Assembly (NCBI GenBank): GCA_025458105.1
Contig: JALOTD010000045.1
Span: 1-64,000, forward strand
Source: Tabrizicola sp.
GTDB taxonomy: Bacteria; Pseudomonadota; Alphaproteobacteria; Rhodobacterales; Rhodobacteraceae
DNA: 64,000 nucleotides
Direction: 5' to 3'
Every line of letters starts with the position of its first letter. Position 1 is the first letter of the stretch. The translations under genes were made by a program, and so were the position numbers. Shown here one piece after another: positions 46,607-55,053 of the stretch. The notes under the pieces were generated by a model. It was not told where the DNA came from. It ran no database searches and worked only from the letters and a program-made list of their open reading frames with translations.

Positions 46607-47349
46607 TCGAGCTGCGGGGCGTTCATAAAGGGTTCGGCGAGAACCGGGTGCTGCAGGGGGTGGATCTGACCATCGCGTCCGGCACATCGATGGTCATCAT
46701 CGGCGGATCGGGGACGGGGAAGTCGGTCCTGCTGAAATGCATCCTCGGGCTGGTGCGGCCCGATGCCGGGAGCATCACGCTGGATGGGCAGGACGTGACG
46801 ACAGCCGACCGCGATGCGTTTCTGGCACGGTTCGGGATGCTGTTCCAAGGCGGGGCGCTATTTGACTCGCTGCGCGTCTGGGAGAATGTTGCCTTCCGCC
46901 TGGTGCGCGGCCCGAAGGCCCTGCCGAAGGCGCAAGCGCGCGACCTGGCGGTGGAAAAGCTGCGCCGCGTCGGCCTGAAGCCGGAGGTTGCGGACCTTTA
47001 CCCTGCCGAGCTGTCCGGCGGCATGCAGAAACGCGTCGGCCTCGCCCGCGCCATCGCAGCCGAGCCCGAGATCATCTTCTTCGACGAGCCCACGACTGGC
47101 CTTGACCCAATCATGGCCGGCGTCATTAACGAGCTGATACGCGAGATTGTGGTCGAGATGGGGGCCACTGCGATGACCATCACCCACGACATGTCATCCG
47201 TCCGTGCGATTGCCGACAACGTGGCGATGCTGCACGGGGGCGTCATCCGCTGGACAGGACCGGTGAGCGAAATGGACGCGACGCCGGACCCTTACGTGCA
47301 ACAGTTCATCCACGGGCGCGCGGATGGGCCAATTGAGAGTGTGAGATGA
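46603..47349 (+). CDS. mlaF: MlaF-family ABC ATPase
   Basis: A 248-aa ATPase driving the MlaE permease: Walker A GGSGTGKSVLLK, the MlaF-type FQGGALFDSLRVWENVAF, signature LSGGMQKRVGLARA and Walker B IIFFDEPTTGLDP. ATGA overlap with mlaE. It overlaps the next gene by 4 nt. Confidence 0.94.
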   Translation: MIELRGVHKGFGENRVLQGVDLTIASGTSMVIIGGSGTGKSVLLKCILGLVRPDAGSITLDGQDVTTADRDAFLARFGMLFQGGALFDSLRVWENVAFRLVRGPKALPKAQARDLAVEKLRRVGLKPEVADLYPAELSGGMQKRVGLARAIAAEPEIIFFDEPTTGLDPIMAGVINELIREIVVEMGATAMTITHDMSSVRAIADNVAMLHGGVIRWTGPVSEMDATPDPYVQQFIHGRADGPIESVR

Positions 47350-47711
47350 TCCTCTACCGCCCCACCGGACGCAAGGAACTGGACTTGATTGAGGCAAGCG
47401 GCTGGCGTCGATGGCCTCCCCGTCTTCCCGATCAGCCCATCTTCTACCCCGTAACAACTTACGCCTATGCCGAGAAGATTGCTCGAGATTGGAACTCGAT
47501 CCTACCCGCACCGAATAATGAAGGCTTTGTAACACGCTTTGAGATCAACGCGGCAACTGCAGCCCGCTACCCGGTCCAGCAAGCGGGCGGTAGAGAGCAT
47601 GAAGAACTGTGGGTGCCCGCGGAAGAGTTGGAAGCGTTCAACGAGGGTATCGTCGGAAAGATAGAGATCGTTGCAGTCTTCCGCGACGGCCAACTTGTCA
47701 AGAAACGATAG
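47346..47711 (+). CDS. Small cytoplasmic protein of an ADP-ribosylation/crystallin-J1-labelled family
   Basis: A 121-aa protein with ILYRPTGRKELDLIEASGWR at the start, RLPDQPIFYPVTTYAYAEKI, TRFEINAATAARYPVQQAGG and HEELWVPAEELEAFN. I recall similar proteins labelled ADP-ribosylation/crystallin J1, but no activity can be inferred. It has fewer GC-rich codons than its neighbours. It is coupled to mlaF by an ATGA overlap, which may be accidental. Confidence 0.6.
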   Translation: MILYRPTGRKELDLIEASGWRRWPPRLPDQPIFYPVTTYAYAEKIARDWNSILPAPNNEGFVTRFEINAATAARYPVQQAGGREHEELWVPAEELEAFNEGIVGKIEIVAVFRDGQLVKKR

Positions 47712-47723
47712 GGAGCGTCATTC

Positions 47724-48158
47724 ATGAAGCTCATTCCTTTGGCGAACCTCGCCCTCCTCATCCTCTTCCCCATCGCCTGGTTCGCGCCTCTGCTCCGCGC
47801 GGCGCTGTTGCCGATCTTCGGGATGGATGAGGTCAGCGTCATCACGGGCCTCCAGTCACTCTGGGAGTCTGACCCGGCCCTCGCCCTGGCTGTCACCTTC
47901 CTTGCAATCTTTGCGCCTTACGCCAAGACCATCGGCCTCGCGCTCCTCCACTGGAACCTTTTGTCGCCCAGAACCCTTCCGGCCCTGGAAATCCTGGGCA
48001 AGCTGGCCATGGCCGATGTCTTCCTGATCGCGCTGTACATCGTGATCGTGAAGGGCGCGGGCTATGTGACGATCGAGACGGCCTGGGGTCTTTACCTGTT
48101 TACCGGCTGCATTCTCGCCTCGATCCTGATCTCCTGGAAATCGAAACCCTCCGCCTGA
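47724..48158 (+). CDS. PqiA-like membrane protein
   Basis: A 144-aa protein with four hydrophobic segments. LEILGKLAMADVFLIALYIV and the overall layout resemble half of a paraquat-inducible protein A unit. PqiA works with MCE proteins in E. coli, so location after mlaEF is suggestive. It lacks the N-terminal zinc-ribbon cysteines of full PqiA. Confidence 0.65.
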   Translation: MKLIPLANLALLILFPIAWFAPLLRAALLPIFGMDEVSVITGLQSLWESDPALALAVTFLAIFAPYAKTIGLALLHWNLLSPRTLPALEILGKLAMADVFLIALYIVIVKGAGYVTIETAWGLYLFTGCILASILISWKSKPSA

Positions 48159-48167
48159 CAAAGGGGC

Positions 48168-48212
48168 GCGATTTCTTCGAAGAAATCGCACCGGAGTTTT
48201 CGAAAACTCCGG
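48168..48212. terminator. Twin TTCGAA-type palindromes, site 1
   Basis: Two perfect 22-nt palindromes one base apart: 48168-48189 (centre TTCGAA, arms from GCGATTTC) and 48191-48212 (centre TTTCGAAA, arms from CCGGAG). They lie between the PqiA-like gene and radA. The same two-palindrome plan with other stem sequences recurs at 52955-53000. Probably a termination or RNA-end structure. Confidence 0.7.
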
Positions 48213-48262
48213 TCCGCGCCTGGCCTTGATGCGGGCGGGCATTCGGGGCACTGTCCGCAGCC

Positions 48263-49618
48263 ATGAAACAGACCGCTTCCTTCACCTGCAGCCAGTGTGG
48301 CGCGTCCTATCGCAAATGGGCGGGCAAATGCGATGCCTGCGGCGGCTGGAACACGATCGTCGAAGAGGCGCCCCTGTCCTCCGGGCCAAAGGCGTTGGGG
48401 GCCAAGGGGCGGGTGATCCCGCTGTCGGACCTTGCGACCGAGGAAGCGCCGCCACCGCGAGCTTCATCCGGGATTGACGAGTTGGACCGGGTGCTGGGGG
48501 GTGGGCTGGTCCCGGCCTCAGCCATCCTGGTGGGGGGCGATCCGGGGATCGGGAAATCCACGCTTCTGTTGCAGGCCGCGGCCAGTTTTGCGCGCAAGGG
48601 GCTGAAATGCCTGTATATCTCGGGCGAGGAAGCCAGCGCTCAGGTCCGCATGCGGGCGCAAAGGCTGGGGTTGACGGATGCCGCCGTGCAGCTGGGGGCC
48701 GAGACCAACCTGCGCGATATCCTGACGACGCTGGATGCCGAGCGCCCTGCCCTTGCGGTGATCGATTCGATCCAGACCATGTGGCTGGACAGCGTCGAGG
48801 CGGCACCCGGCAGCGTCAGTCAGGTCCGCGCGGCGGCGCATGAGCTGGTGACCTTTGCCAAGCGGCGCGGCGTGGCGGTCATCCTGGTCGGTCATGTCAC
48901 CAAGGAGGGGCAGATTGCTGGTCCGCGCGTCGTTGAGCATATGGTCGATACCGTCCTTTATTTCGAGGGCGAGCGCGGGCACCAGTTCCGCATCCTGCGC
49001 GCGGTCAAGAACCGCTTCGGCCCGGCAGATGAGATCGGCGTGTTCGAGATGACGGGAGGGGGGTTGGCCGAAGTGCCGAACCCCTCGGCCCTGTTCCTGG
49101 CGAACCGCGACCAGCCCGCGCCTGGCAGTGCCGTCTTTGCCGGGATCGAGGGGACACGCCCCGTCCTCACCGAGATCCAGGCGCTGGTCGCGCCCTCGAC
49201 GCTGGCCAGCCCACGCCGGACAGTGGTTGGGCTGGACAGTGGCCGGGTCTCGACCATCCTTGCCGTGCTGGAGGCGCGCTGCGGTATCCCCTTTACCGGC
49301 CTTGATGTTTTCCTGAACGTTGCTGGGGGCTTGCGGGTAAACGAGCCTGCGGCGGACCTGGCCGTTGCCGGTGCCCTTCTCTCGGCGCGCGAAGATGTGG
49401 CAATTCCGCCAGAGATGGTGCTTTTCGGGGAAATCAGCCTCTCTGGCGCTTTACGTCCGGTGGGCCAGACGGAAAACAGGTTGAAAGAAGCCCAGAAACT
49501 TGGTTTCTCACAGGCGACCGTTCCCTCGCAGTCCAAGACCGAGGGGGTGGCGGGGCTGCAGGTCAGGGTGATGCCAGACCTGACCGCGTTTGTGGGTGAA
49601 ATGTTCGGGGCGGGATAA
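48263..49618 (+). CDS. radA: DNA repair protein RadA
   Basis: A branch-migration ATPase in homologous recombination. The 451-aa product has the zinc ribbon CSQCGASYRKWAGKCDACGG at residues 8-27, Walker A GDPGIGKST, the RadA motif KNRFG, and a C-terminal Lon-like domain (LNVAGGLRVNEPAADLAVA). Confidence 0.96.
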   Translation: MKQTASFTCSQCGASYRKWAGKCDACGGWNTIVEEAPLSSGPKALGAKGRVIPLSDLATEEAPPPRASSGIDELDRVLGGGLVPASAILVGGDPGIGKSTLLLQAAASFARKGLKCLYISGEEASAQVRMRAQRLGLTDAAVQLGAETNLRDILTTLDAERPALAVIDSIQTMWLDSVEAAPGSVSQVRAAAHELVTFAKRRGVAVILVGHVTKEGQIAGPRVVEHMVDTVLYFEGERGHQFRILRAVKNRFGPADEIGVFEMTGGGLAEVPNPSALFLANRDQPAPGSAVFAGIEGTRPVLTEIQALVAPSTLASPRRTVVGLDSGRVSTILAVLEARCGIPFTGLDVFLNVAGGLRVNEPAADLAVAGALLSAREDVAIPPEMVLFGEISLSGALRPVGQTENRLKEAQKLGFSQATVPSQSKTEGVAGLQVRVMPDLTAFVGEMFGAG

Positions 49619-49651
49619 GCCCTTGCAGAAGAACGGGAATGGGGACCGAAG

Positions 49652-50296
49652 ATGGAAAACTTGACCGCAATTGATGGTGGCGCGGCGCTGATCATCATCA
49701 TTTCCTCGATCCTTGCCTTTTCGCGCGGGTTGGTGCGGGAGCTTATGGCGATCATCGGCTGGATCGGTGCGGCGATTGCGGCCTATTACTTCGCCCCCGG
49801 CGTGCAGCCGCTGGTCAAGGAAATTCCCGTGGTCGGCGAGTTCCTGTCCGACAGCTGCGAATTGTCGGTGGTGGCCGCCTTTGCCGGCGTCTTCGTCGTC
49901 GGCCTTATTGTCGCTGCCCTGTTCACACCGCTGTTTTCCGGCGCTGTTCAGCGGTCTGCGCTTGGCGGGATCGACCAGGCGCTTGGCTTCCTGTTCGGGG
50001 CAGCGCGCGGCGTGCTTCTGATCGCAATTGCCTTCATCGTCTATGACCGTGTCTTTTCGGATCAGGCCATTCCGATGGTGGACGAAAGCCGCACTGCGCT
50101 GGTCTTTGCGAACTTCCAGGCCCAGATCGACGAGAACATCCCCTCGGATGCCCCGGGATGGATTGTCGACCGCTACAACGAGCTGACCAATGTCTGCGCG
50201 ACCGGCGTTGCGCCCACACCTGCTCCGGCGACGCCCACGACGCCCGCTCCGGCCACCCCTGCCCCGGCCCCGGCGGCTCCGGCAACCAACCCTTGA
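49652..50296 (+). CDS. cvpA: CvpA-family membrane protein
   Basis: A 214-aa protein with four TM helices (ALIIIISSILAFSRGLVREL, and so on), the CvpA core GGIDQALGFLFGAARG, and a Pro/Ala/Thr-rich C-terminal tail of about 30 residues (APATPAPAPAAPA). CvpA genes commonly lie just before purF, as here (83 nt). Its role in purine metabolism or envelope stress is unclear. Confidence 0.9.
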   Translation: MENLTAIDGGAALIIIISSILAFSRGLVRELMAIIGWIGAAIAAYYFAPGVQPLVKEIPVVGEFLSDSCELSVVAAFAGVFVVGLIVAALFTPLFSGAVQRSALGGIDQALGFLFGAARGVLLIAIAFIVYDRVFSDQAIPMVDESRTALVFANFQAQIDENIPSDAPGWIVDRYNELTNVCATGVAPTPAPATPTTPAPATPAPAPAAPATNP

Positions 50297-50379
50297 TCGC
50301 GACCAGCGTTTTCGGGGCGTGACAGCCCCGAACGTCTGCCGTAGATAGCGGGCCAAGGCAAAGGACAGGATTCGGACGC

Positions 50380-51843
50380 ATGGCCCCCTTCCGCTCTCAC
50401 CCCTTCGATGACGACAAGCTGAAGGAGGAGTGTGGAATTTTCGGCGTTGTGGGCGTCGCGGATGCCTCGAACTTCGTGGCTCTTGGCCTGCACGCGCTGC
50501 AGCACCGAGGGCAAGAGGCCGGCGGGATTGTCAGCTACCACCCCGACCACGGCTTCAATTCGGCCCGACGCTTCGGCTATGTCCGCGACAACTTTACCAA
50601 GGCCGAGGTGATGGACACCCTGCCCGGGTCGCTGTCCATCGGCCATGTCCGCTATTCCACCGCCGGGTCGAAGGGCGCGACCGCGATCCGCGACGTGCAG
50701 CCCTTCTTCGGCGAGTTTTCGATGGGCGGCTGCGCCATCGCGCATAATGGAAACCTGACGAACGCCGCCGCGCTCCGCCGCGAACTGATCGAGCGCGGGT
50801 CGATCTTCCAGTCCTCCAGCGACAGCGAATGCATCATCCACCTGATGGCGCGGTCGATCCAGAAAACCCTGGCCGAGCGGATCAAGGACGCGCTGCGCCG
50901 GGTGGAGGGTGCGTTCAGCGTGGTCGCCATGACCCGCACCAAGCTGATCGGTGTCCGCGACCCCCTGGGCGTGCGGCCCCTGGTCCTGGGCCGGATCGGC
51001 GACTCCGGCTGGGCGCTTAGCTCAGAGACCTGCGGCCTCGACATCATCGGCGCCGACTTCGTGCGCGAGATCGAGCCGGGTGAGATGGTGGTGATCGAGG
51101 GCAACAAGATCGATTCGACCCGCCCCTTTGCCCCGGCAAGCCCGCGCTTCTGCATCTTCGAGAACGTCTATTTCTCCCGCCCCGACAGCATCATCGGAGG
51201 CCGGTCGGTCTATGAAACCCGCCGCCAGATCGGCGTCGAACTGGCCCGCGAGGCCCCGGTGGACGCCGACCTCGTCTGCCCGGTGCCCGACAGCGGCACG
51301 CCCGCGGCCATCGGCTTCAGCCAGGAATCCGGCATTCCCTACGCGATGGGGATCATCCGCAACCAGTACATGGGCCGTACCTTCATCGAGCCCACCGACC
51401 ACATCCGCAACATGGGCGTCCGGCTGAAGCTGAACGTCAACCGCGCGCTCATCAAGGGCAAGCGGGTGATCCTGGTGGATGACAGCGTGGTGCGCGGCAC
51501 CACCAGCCGCAAGATCAAGGACATGATCCTCGAGGCCGGCGCAGCCGAGGTCCACTTCCGCATCGCCTCGCCCCCCACGGCCTGGCCCTGCTTCTACGGC
51601 GTCGACACGCCGGAACGCTCGAAACTCCTGGCTGCGACGATGTCCGAGGACGAGATGCGCGACTGGATCGGGGTGGACAGCCTCAAGTTCATCTCCCTCG
51701 ACGGCCTCTACCGCGCTGCTGGGGAAGCCGCAGGCCGCGATGCCGCGAACCCCAAATTCTGCGACGCCTGCTTCTCGGGCGACTACCCGGTCGCGCCCTC
51801 GGACAAGATCGAGGAAGGCTTCCAGATGAAAGCGGCGGAGTGA
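50380..51843 (+). CDS. purF: Amidophosphoribosyltransferase
   Basis: First step of purine synthesis: glutamine plus PRPP to phosphoribosylamine. 487 aa. The nucleophile C18 (KEECGIFGVVG) is preceded by a 17-residue propeptide that must be cleaved, as in the Bacillus type. The PRPP loop is VILVDDSVVRGTTS. FCDACFSGDYPV near the C-terminus and CIFENVYF suggest the Fe-S-bearing class. Overlaps the DUF1801 gene by 4 nt. Confidence 0.96.
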   Translation: MAPFRSHPFDDDKLKEECGIFGVVGVADASNFVALGLHALQHRGQEAGGIVSYHPDHGFNSARRFGYVRDNFTKAEVMDTLPGSLSIGHVRYSTAGSKGATAIRDVQPFFGEFSMGGCAIAHNGNLTNAAALRRELIERGSIFQSSSDSECIIHLMARSIQKTLAERIKDALRRVEGAFSVVAMTRTKLIGVRDPLGVRPLVLGRIGDSGWALSSETCGLDIIGADFVREIEPGEMVVIEGNKIDSTRPFAPASPRFCIFENVYFSRPDSIIGGRSVYETRRQIGVELAREAPVDADLVCPVPDSGTPAAIGFSQESGIPYAMGIIRNQYMGRTFIEPTDHIRNMGVRLKLNVNRALIKGKRVILVDDSVVRGTTSRKIKDMILEAGAAEVHFRIASPPTAWPCFYGVDTPERSKLLAATMSEDEMRDWIGVDSLKFISLDGLYRAAGEAAGRDAANPKFCDACFSGDYPVAPSDKIEEGFQMKAAE

Positions 51844-52208
51844 GCGAGGCCGTCGACGTCTACATTGCCGCCCTTCCGCACGACCAGCGCCAAGCCCTGA
51901 CCGACCTCCGCGCACGCCTGAAGGCTCTCCTCCCCGACCATCTCGAAACCATGTCCTACGCCATGCCGGGGCTTCGCCAACCCGGCCCCAAGGGCAGGAT
52001 GGTCTTGGGCTACGCGGCCTTTGCCAGGCACCTTGGGCTCTACCCCCATTCGGGCAGCGTCATCCCGCTGATCGACTGCAGGCCGTTCAAGACGTCGAAA
52101 TCCGGCATCCTCTTTACCCCCGACCGCCCGCTTCCCGATGACCTTCTTCGGAAAATCATCAGCCTCCGTCAGGCCGAACTCGCCGCAGGCTATGGTCATG
52201 AGGGTTAA
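51840..52208 (+). CDS. DUF1801-family protein
   Basis: A 122-aa protein with the DUF1801 pattern: LRARLKALLPDHLETMSYAM, then LGYAAFARHLGLYP, and GILFTPDRPLPDDLLRKIIS. Relatives include frataxin-like iron proteins, but function is unproven. The GTG start overlaps the purF stop (GTGA), so it is co-translated with purF. Confidence 0.8.
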   Translation: MSEAVDVYIAALPHDQRQALTDLRARLKALLPDHLETMSYAMPGLRQPGPKGRMVLGYAAFARHLGLYPHSGSVIPLIDCRPFKTSKSGILFTPDRPLPDDLLRKIISLRQAELAAGYGHEG

Positions 52209-52223
52209 GCAAAGCACCCCCTT

Positions 52224-52260
52224 GCCCTTTCATCTTTGCCCAAATATCCCCGCCGGAGGC
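52224..52260 (-). repeat. Dispersed repeat A, copy 5 (perfect partner of 35684)
   Basis: The exact reverse complement of 35684-35720 over 37 nt. It lies between the DUF1801 gene and the SDR, just upstream of the SDR start. Confidence 0.85.
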
Positions 52261-52286
52261 TCCGCAGCCTCTACAAGGACCGACGC

Positions 52287-52943
52287 ATGACCCAGAAGAT
52301 AGCCCTTGTCACCGGCGCCTCGCGCGGCCTCGGATCCGCGATTGCCGAGCAACTTGCCCTGCGCGGCTGGCACGTCGTGGCCGTCGCCCGCACGGTTGGC
52401 GGGTTGGAGGAACTGGACGACCGCGTCACGCGCGCGGGCCTGCCCGGAGCCGGGGCCCTGACGCTGGCGCCGATGGACGTAACCAATGACGATGCGATGC
52501 GCCACCTGTGCCGGTCCATTCACGACCGCTGGGGCGGGCTTGGCCTCTGGGTCCATGCGGCGGTGCATGCGGCCCCGCTGGCACCAGCGGGGTCCTTGGA
52601 CCAGAAGGACTGGGAAAAGTCGCTCGCCACCAACGCCCGGGCAACGGGGATGCTGATCCCGATGGTCGAGCCGCTTTTGCGGGCGCATGAGGGGACGGCG
52701 CTCTTCCTGGACGATCCCCGTGCCGGCCAGCCGTTTTTCGGGGCCTATGGTGCAACAAAGGCTGCGCAGATGGCGCTGGCGCGCAGCTGGCAGACCGAGA
52801 CGGCGAAACATGGTCCTCGCGTGGTGATCGCAACGCCGGCTGGCCTGCCGACCGCAACCCGGGCGCGCTTCTTTCCGGGCGAGGACCGCTCAAAGCTCGC
52901 CGATGTGCAGGCCGAAGCGGCGCGAATCCTGGACGAACTGTAG
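52287..52943 (+). CDS. Short-chain dehydrogenase/reductase, short form
   Basis: A 218-aa SDR with VTGASRGLGSAIAEQLALRG at residues 8-27, the catalytic-like YGATKAA, and a shortened C-terminus. VHAAVHAAP replaces the usual NNAG motif and there is no clear catalytic Ser block, so activity is uncertain. Substrate unknown. Twin palindromes follow. Confidence 0.8.
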   Translation: MTQKIALVTGASRGLGSAIAEQLALRGWHVVAVARTVGGLEELDDRVTRAGLPGAGALTLAPMDVTNDDAMRHLCRSIHDRWGGLGLWVHAAVHAAPLAPAGSLDQKDWEKSLATNARATGMLIPMVEPLLRAHEGTALFLDDPRAGQPFFGAYGATKAAQMALARSWQTETAKHGPRVVIATPAGLPTATRARFFPGEDRSKLADVQAEAARILDEL

Positions 52944-52954
52944 CCGCCGAGCGC

Positions 52955-53000
52955 CAAATTCCTTCGAAGGAATTTGCCAAAACTTTTCGAAAAGTTTTGG
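52955..53000. terminator. Twin TTCGAA-type palindromes, site 2
   Basis: A perfect 22-nt palindrome (52955-52976, arms from CAAATTCC, centre TTCGAA) abuts a perfect 24-nt palindrome (52977-53000, arms from CCAAAAC, centre TTTCGAAA). They sit between the convergent SDR and PLP-lyase genes, ideal for bidirectional termination. The layout matches 48168-48212 but the stem sequences differ. Confidence 0.75.
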
Positions 53001-53003
53001 TCC

Positions 53004-54116
53004 CTATGCGGCCAGCGCGGCGTCGATGGCCTGCCAAAGCACCTCGACCGGCTCGATCCCCACCGAGAGGCGGATAAAGCCGTCCGGTACGGCATCGCCC
53101 CAGCGCGCGCGGCGTTCGGCGGAGGAATGGGTCGCGCCGAAACTGGTAGACTGCGCAAGGTAGGGACATGCGGATAAAAACCGTTCGGCCACGCCCGCAT
53201 CGGCGAGAGTGAAGCCGATCAGGAAGCCACCGTTCGCCATCTGTCCCCCCACCATCCGGTGCGAGGGGTCGCTCGGCAGGCCAGGATAGCGCAAGGCGCG
53301 CACTGCCGGATGCACGGCCAGCCGTTCGGCGATGATGCGGGCCGATGTGCACATGCGGTCCAAGCGCAGTTCCAGGGTCTCCAGCCCACGGTGCAGAAGC
53401 CAGGCCTCGAACGGACCGAGCGTTGCCCCCGAAAGTCTGCGCCAGTCGCGCACCCGCGCCATGAGGGCTGAATCGCACCCCGCTACATGACCGGCCAGAA
53501 GGTCGGAATGCCCCCCCGGCGCCTTGGTGTCGGCGGCGACCACAAGGTCAGCACCAAGGTCCAGCGGGCGCTGTAGATAGGGCGTCATCGTGGTGTTGTC
53601 GACGACAACCCGTGCGCCCGCCGCCTTTGCCCGTTCCGCCACGGCCCGGATATCGCACACGTCGAGACCGGGGTTCGACGGCGTCTCCAGATAGACCAGG
53701 GCCGCGCCGGAGAGGTCGGCGCTGTCGTAGTCGGCGGTCGGCAGCATCCGTGCGGTGACACCGAGACCTTGCAAAAACTCGGTCGCGAGGACCCGGGTGA
53801 CGTAGTAGCCGTCCGAAGGGAGGATCACCGTATCCCCCGTCTTCAGGCAGGCAAAAAGCGCCGCTGCAATCGCGGCCATGCCAGAGGGGAAGGCCACCGT
53901 TTCGGCGTTTTCCAGAAGCGAGAGCTGTGCCTCAAGCTCGGACCAGGTCGGCGTCCCGGCGCGGGAATAGCTGAAGGCCCCGGTGCCATTGGCGGGGAGG
54001 TGGAAGGTCGTTCCGGGCACGATCGCCGGGGCGATGGGGTCGCCGGGAGAGAGGCTTGCCTTGCGGTGGTGCAAAAGCCGGGCGGCGCGGCTTGCCGTGT
54101 CGTCGGTCATGGTCAT
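53004..54116 (-). CDS. Cys/Met-metabolism PLP enzyme (cystathionine gamma-synthase/lyase-like)
   Basis: A 370-aa fold-type I PLP enzyme. Blocks: FSYSRAGTPTWSELE, FPSGMAAIAAALFA, VYLETPSNPGLDVCDI, VVDNTTMTPYLQRPL and the PLP lysine in ADTKAPGGHSDLL. True members usually read S-x-T-K-Y there; A-P here may alter specificity. It is the last gene of the seven-gene operon, overlapping the upstream dehydrogenase by 4 nt. The reaction (gamma-elimination, gamma-replacement or another) cannot be told. Confidence 0.88.
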   Translation of the reverse strand: MTMTDDTASRAARLLHHRKASLSPGDPIAPAIVPGTTFHLPANGTGAFSYSRAGTPTWSELEAQLSLLENAETVAFPSGMAAIAAALFACLKTGDTVILPSDGYYVTRVLATEFLQGLGVTARMLPTADYDSADLSGAALVYLETPSNPGLDVCDIRAVAERAKAAGARVVVDNTTMTPYLQRPLDLGADLVVAADTKAPGGHSDLLAGHVAGCDSALMARVRDWRRLSGATLGPFEAWLLHRGLETLELRLDRMCTSARIIAERLAVHPAVRALRYPGLPSDPSHRMVGGQMANGGFLIGFTLADAGVAERFLSACPYLAQSTSFGATHSSAERRARWGDAVPDGFIRLSVGIEPVEVLWQAIDAALAA

Positions 54117-55012
54117 TCCAGCCGGGCCGGAAAGCCCGGTGCGCGAAGGTCGGTCTTCAGCAGGTCTTCCAGCAGCTTGGCAATCATCGGCGATTGCGCC
54201 TCGCCGCCATAGGCCGCTTTTGCAGCGATGTAGGTCTGGTTGGTTACCCCTGCGAGGTCGAGGGGCACGCCGAATTCCTTGCCGAAGCCAAGCGCAAAGC
54301 CGAGGTCTTTCAGCGCCAGGTCAATGTTGAAGGCGATGTCGTAGGACCCGTTCAGGATCAGCGCGCCTTCGGTTTCGTGGACAAACGAGTTGCCGGAGGA
54401 GGCCTGGATCGCATGCCAGGACTGGGCAAGGTCCAGCCCGCCGCGTTTGGCCAGCATCAGCGCCTCGGAGGTGGCTTTCAGGTGGATGAAGGCCAGCATG
54501 TTGGTGATCACCTTGATGATCGCGGCGCTGCCCAGCGGCCCCATGTGGAACATCCTGTTGCCGATGACCGACAGCGCCGGGCGGTGGAGGTCGATCAGCT
54601 CTGGCTCGCCACCGAGAAGCACGGTGATCTCGCCCCGCGCGGCAAGGTGAACGCCGCCGGTCACCGGGGCCTCTAGCAGCTGCACGCCGCCAGAGCGCGC
54701 CAGGCCCGCAAGCCGCAACACGTCGTCGCGGCTGAGGGTCGAGTTCTCGATCCAGGTAGCACCCGGTTTCAGGCCGGTCATCAGTTCCGCCAACACCGCC
54801 TCGGACACGGCAGGGTTCGGCAGGCAGGTGAAGACATGGTCCACCTGCCCGGCCATTTCGGTGACCGAGGCTGCCACAGTGGCCCCCATCGCCCGGTGAC
54901 GGTCGGCCAAGCCCGCATTGCGGTCATAGACCGTGAGCCGATGGCCCGCCTTCAAAAGGCTGGCCGCGATGTGGCCGCCGAGGTTTCCCAAGCCGATGTA
55001 CCCGTAGTGCAT
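54113..55012 (-). CDS. 3-hydroxyisobutyrate-dehydrogenase-family enzyme
   Basis: A 299-aa NAD(P)-dependent beta-hydroxyacid dehydrogenase: N-terminal YIGLGNLGGHIAASLL, EAPVTGGVHLAARGEIT, and catalytic Lys in IIKVITNMLAF. Family members oxidise 3-hydroxyisobutyrate or tartronate semialdehyde, or reduce short aldehydes. It follows the aldehyde dehydrogenase, suggesting consecutive oxidation steps. Overlaps the PLP enzyme by 4 nt. Confidence 0.88.
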   Translation of the reverse strand: MHYGYIGLGNLGGHIAASLLKAGHRLTVYDRNAGLADRHRAMGATVAASVTEMAGQVDHVFTCLPNPAVSEAVLAELMTGLKPGATWIENSTLSRDDVLRLAGLARSGGVQLLEAPVTGGVHLAARGEITVLLGGEPELIDLHRPALSVIGNRMFHMGPLGSAAIIKVITNMLAFIHLKATSEALMLAKRGGLDLAQSWHAIQASSGNSFVHETEGALILNGSYDIAFNIDLALKDLGFALGFGKEFGVPLDLAGVTNQTYIAAKAAYGGEAQSPMIAKLLEDLLKTDLRAPGFPARLE

Positions 55013-55027
55013 GTTCCCCCCCGCGTA

Positions 55028-55048
55028 CGATTTTTCGACGAAAAATCG
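55028..55048 (-). terminator. Palindrome inside the methylamine-type operon
   Basis: CGATTTTTCG, A, CGAAAAATCG: a perfect 10-bp stem in the only sizeable gap (41 nt) of the operon, between the aldehyde dehydrogenase and the dehydrogenase after it. There is no T-run after it on the minus strand, so it may be a partial terminator or RNA-processing site that lowers the last two genes. Confidence 0.55.
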
Positions 55049-55053
55049 GTTCC

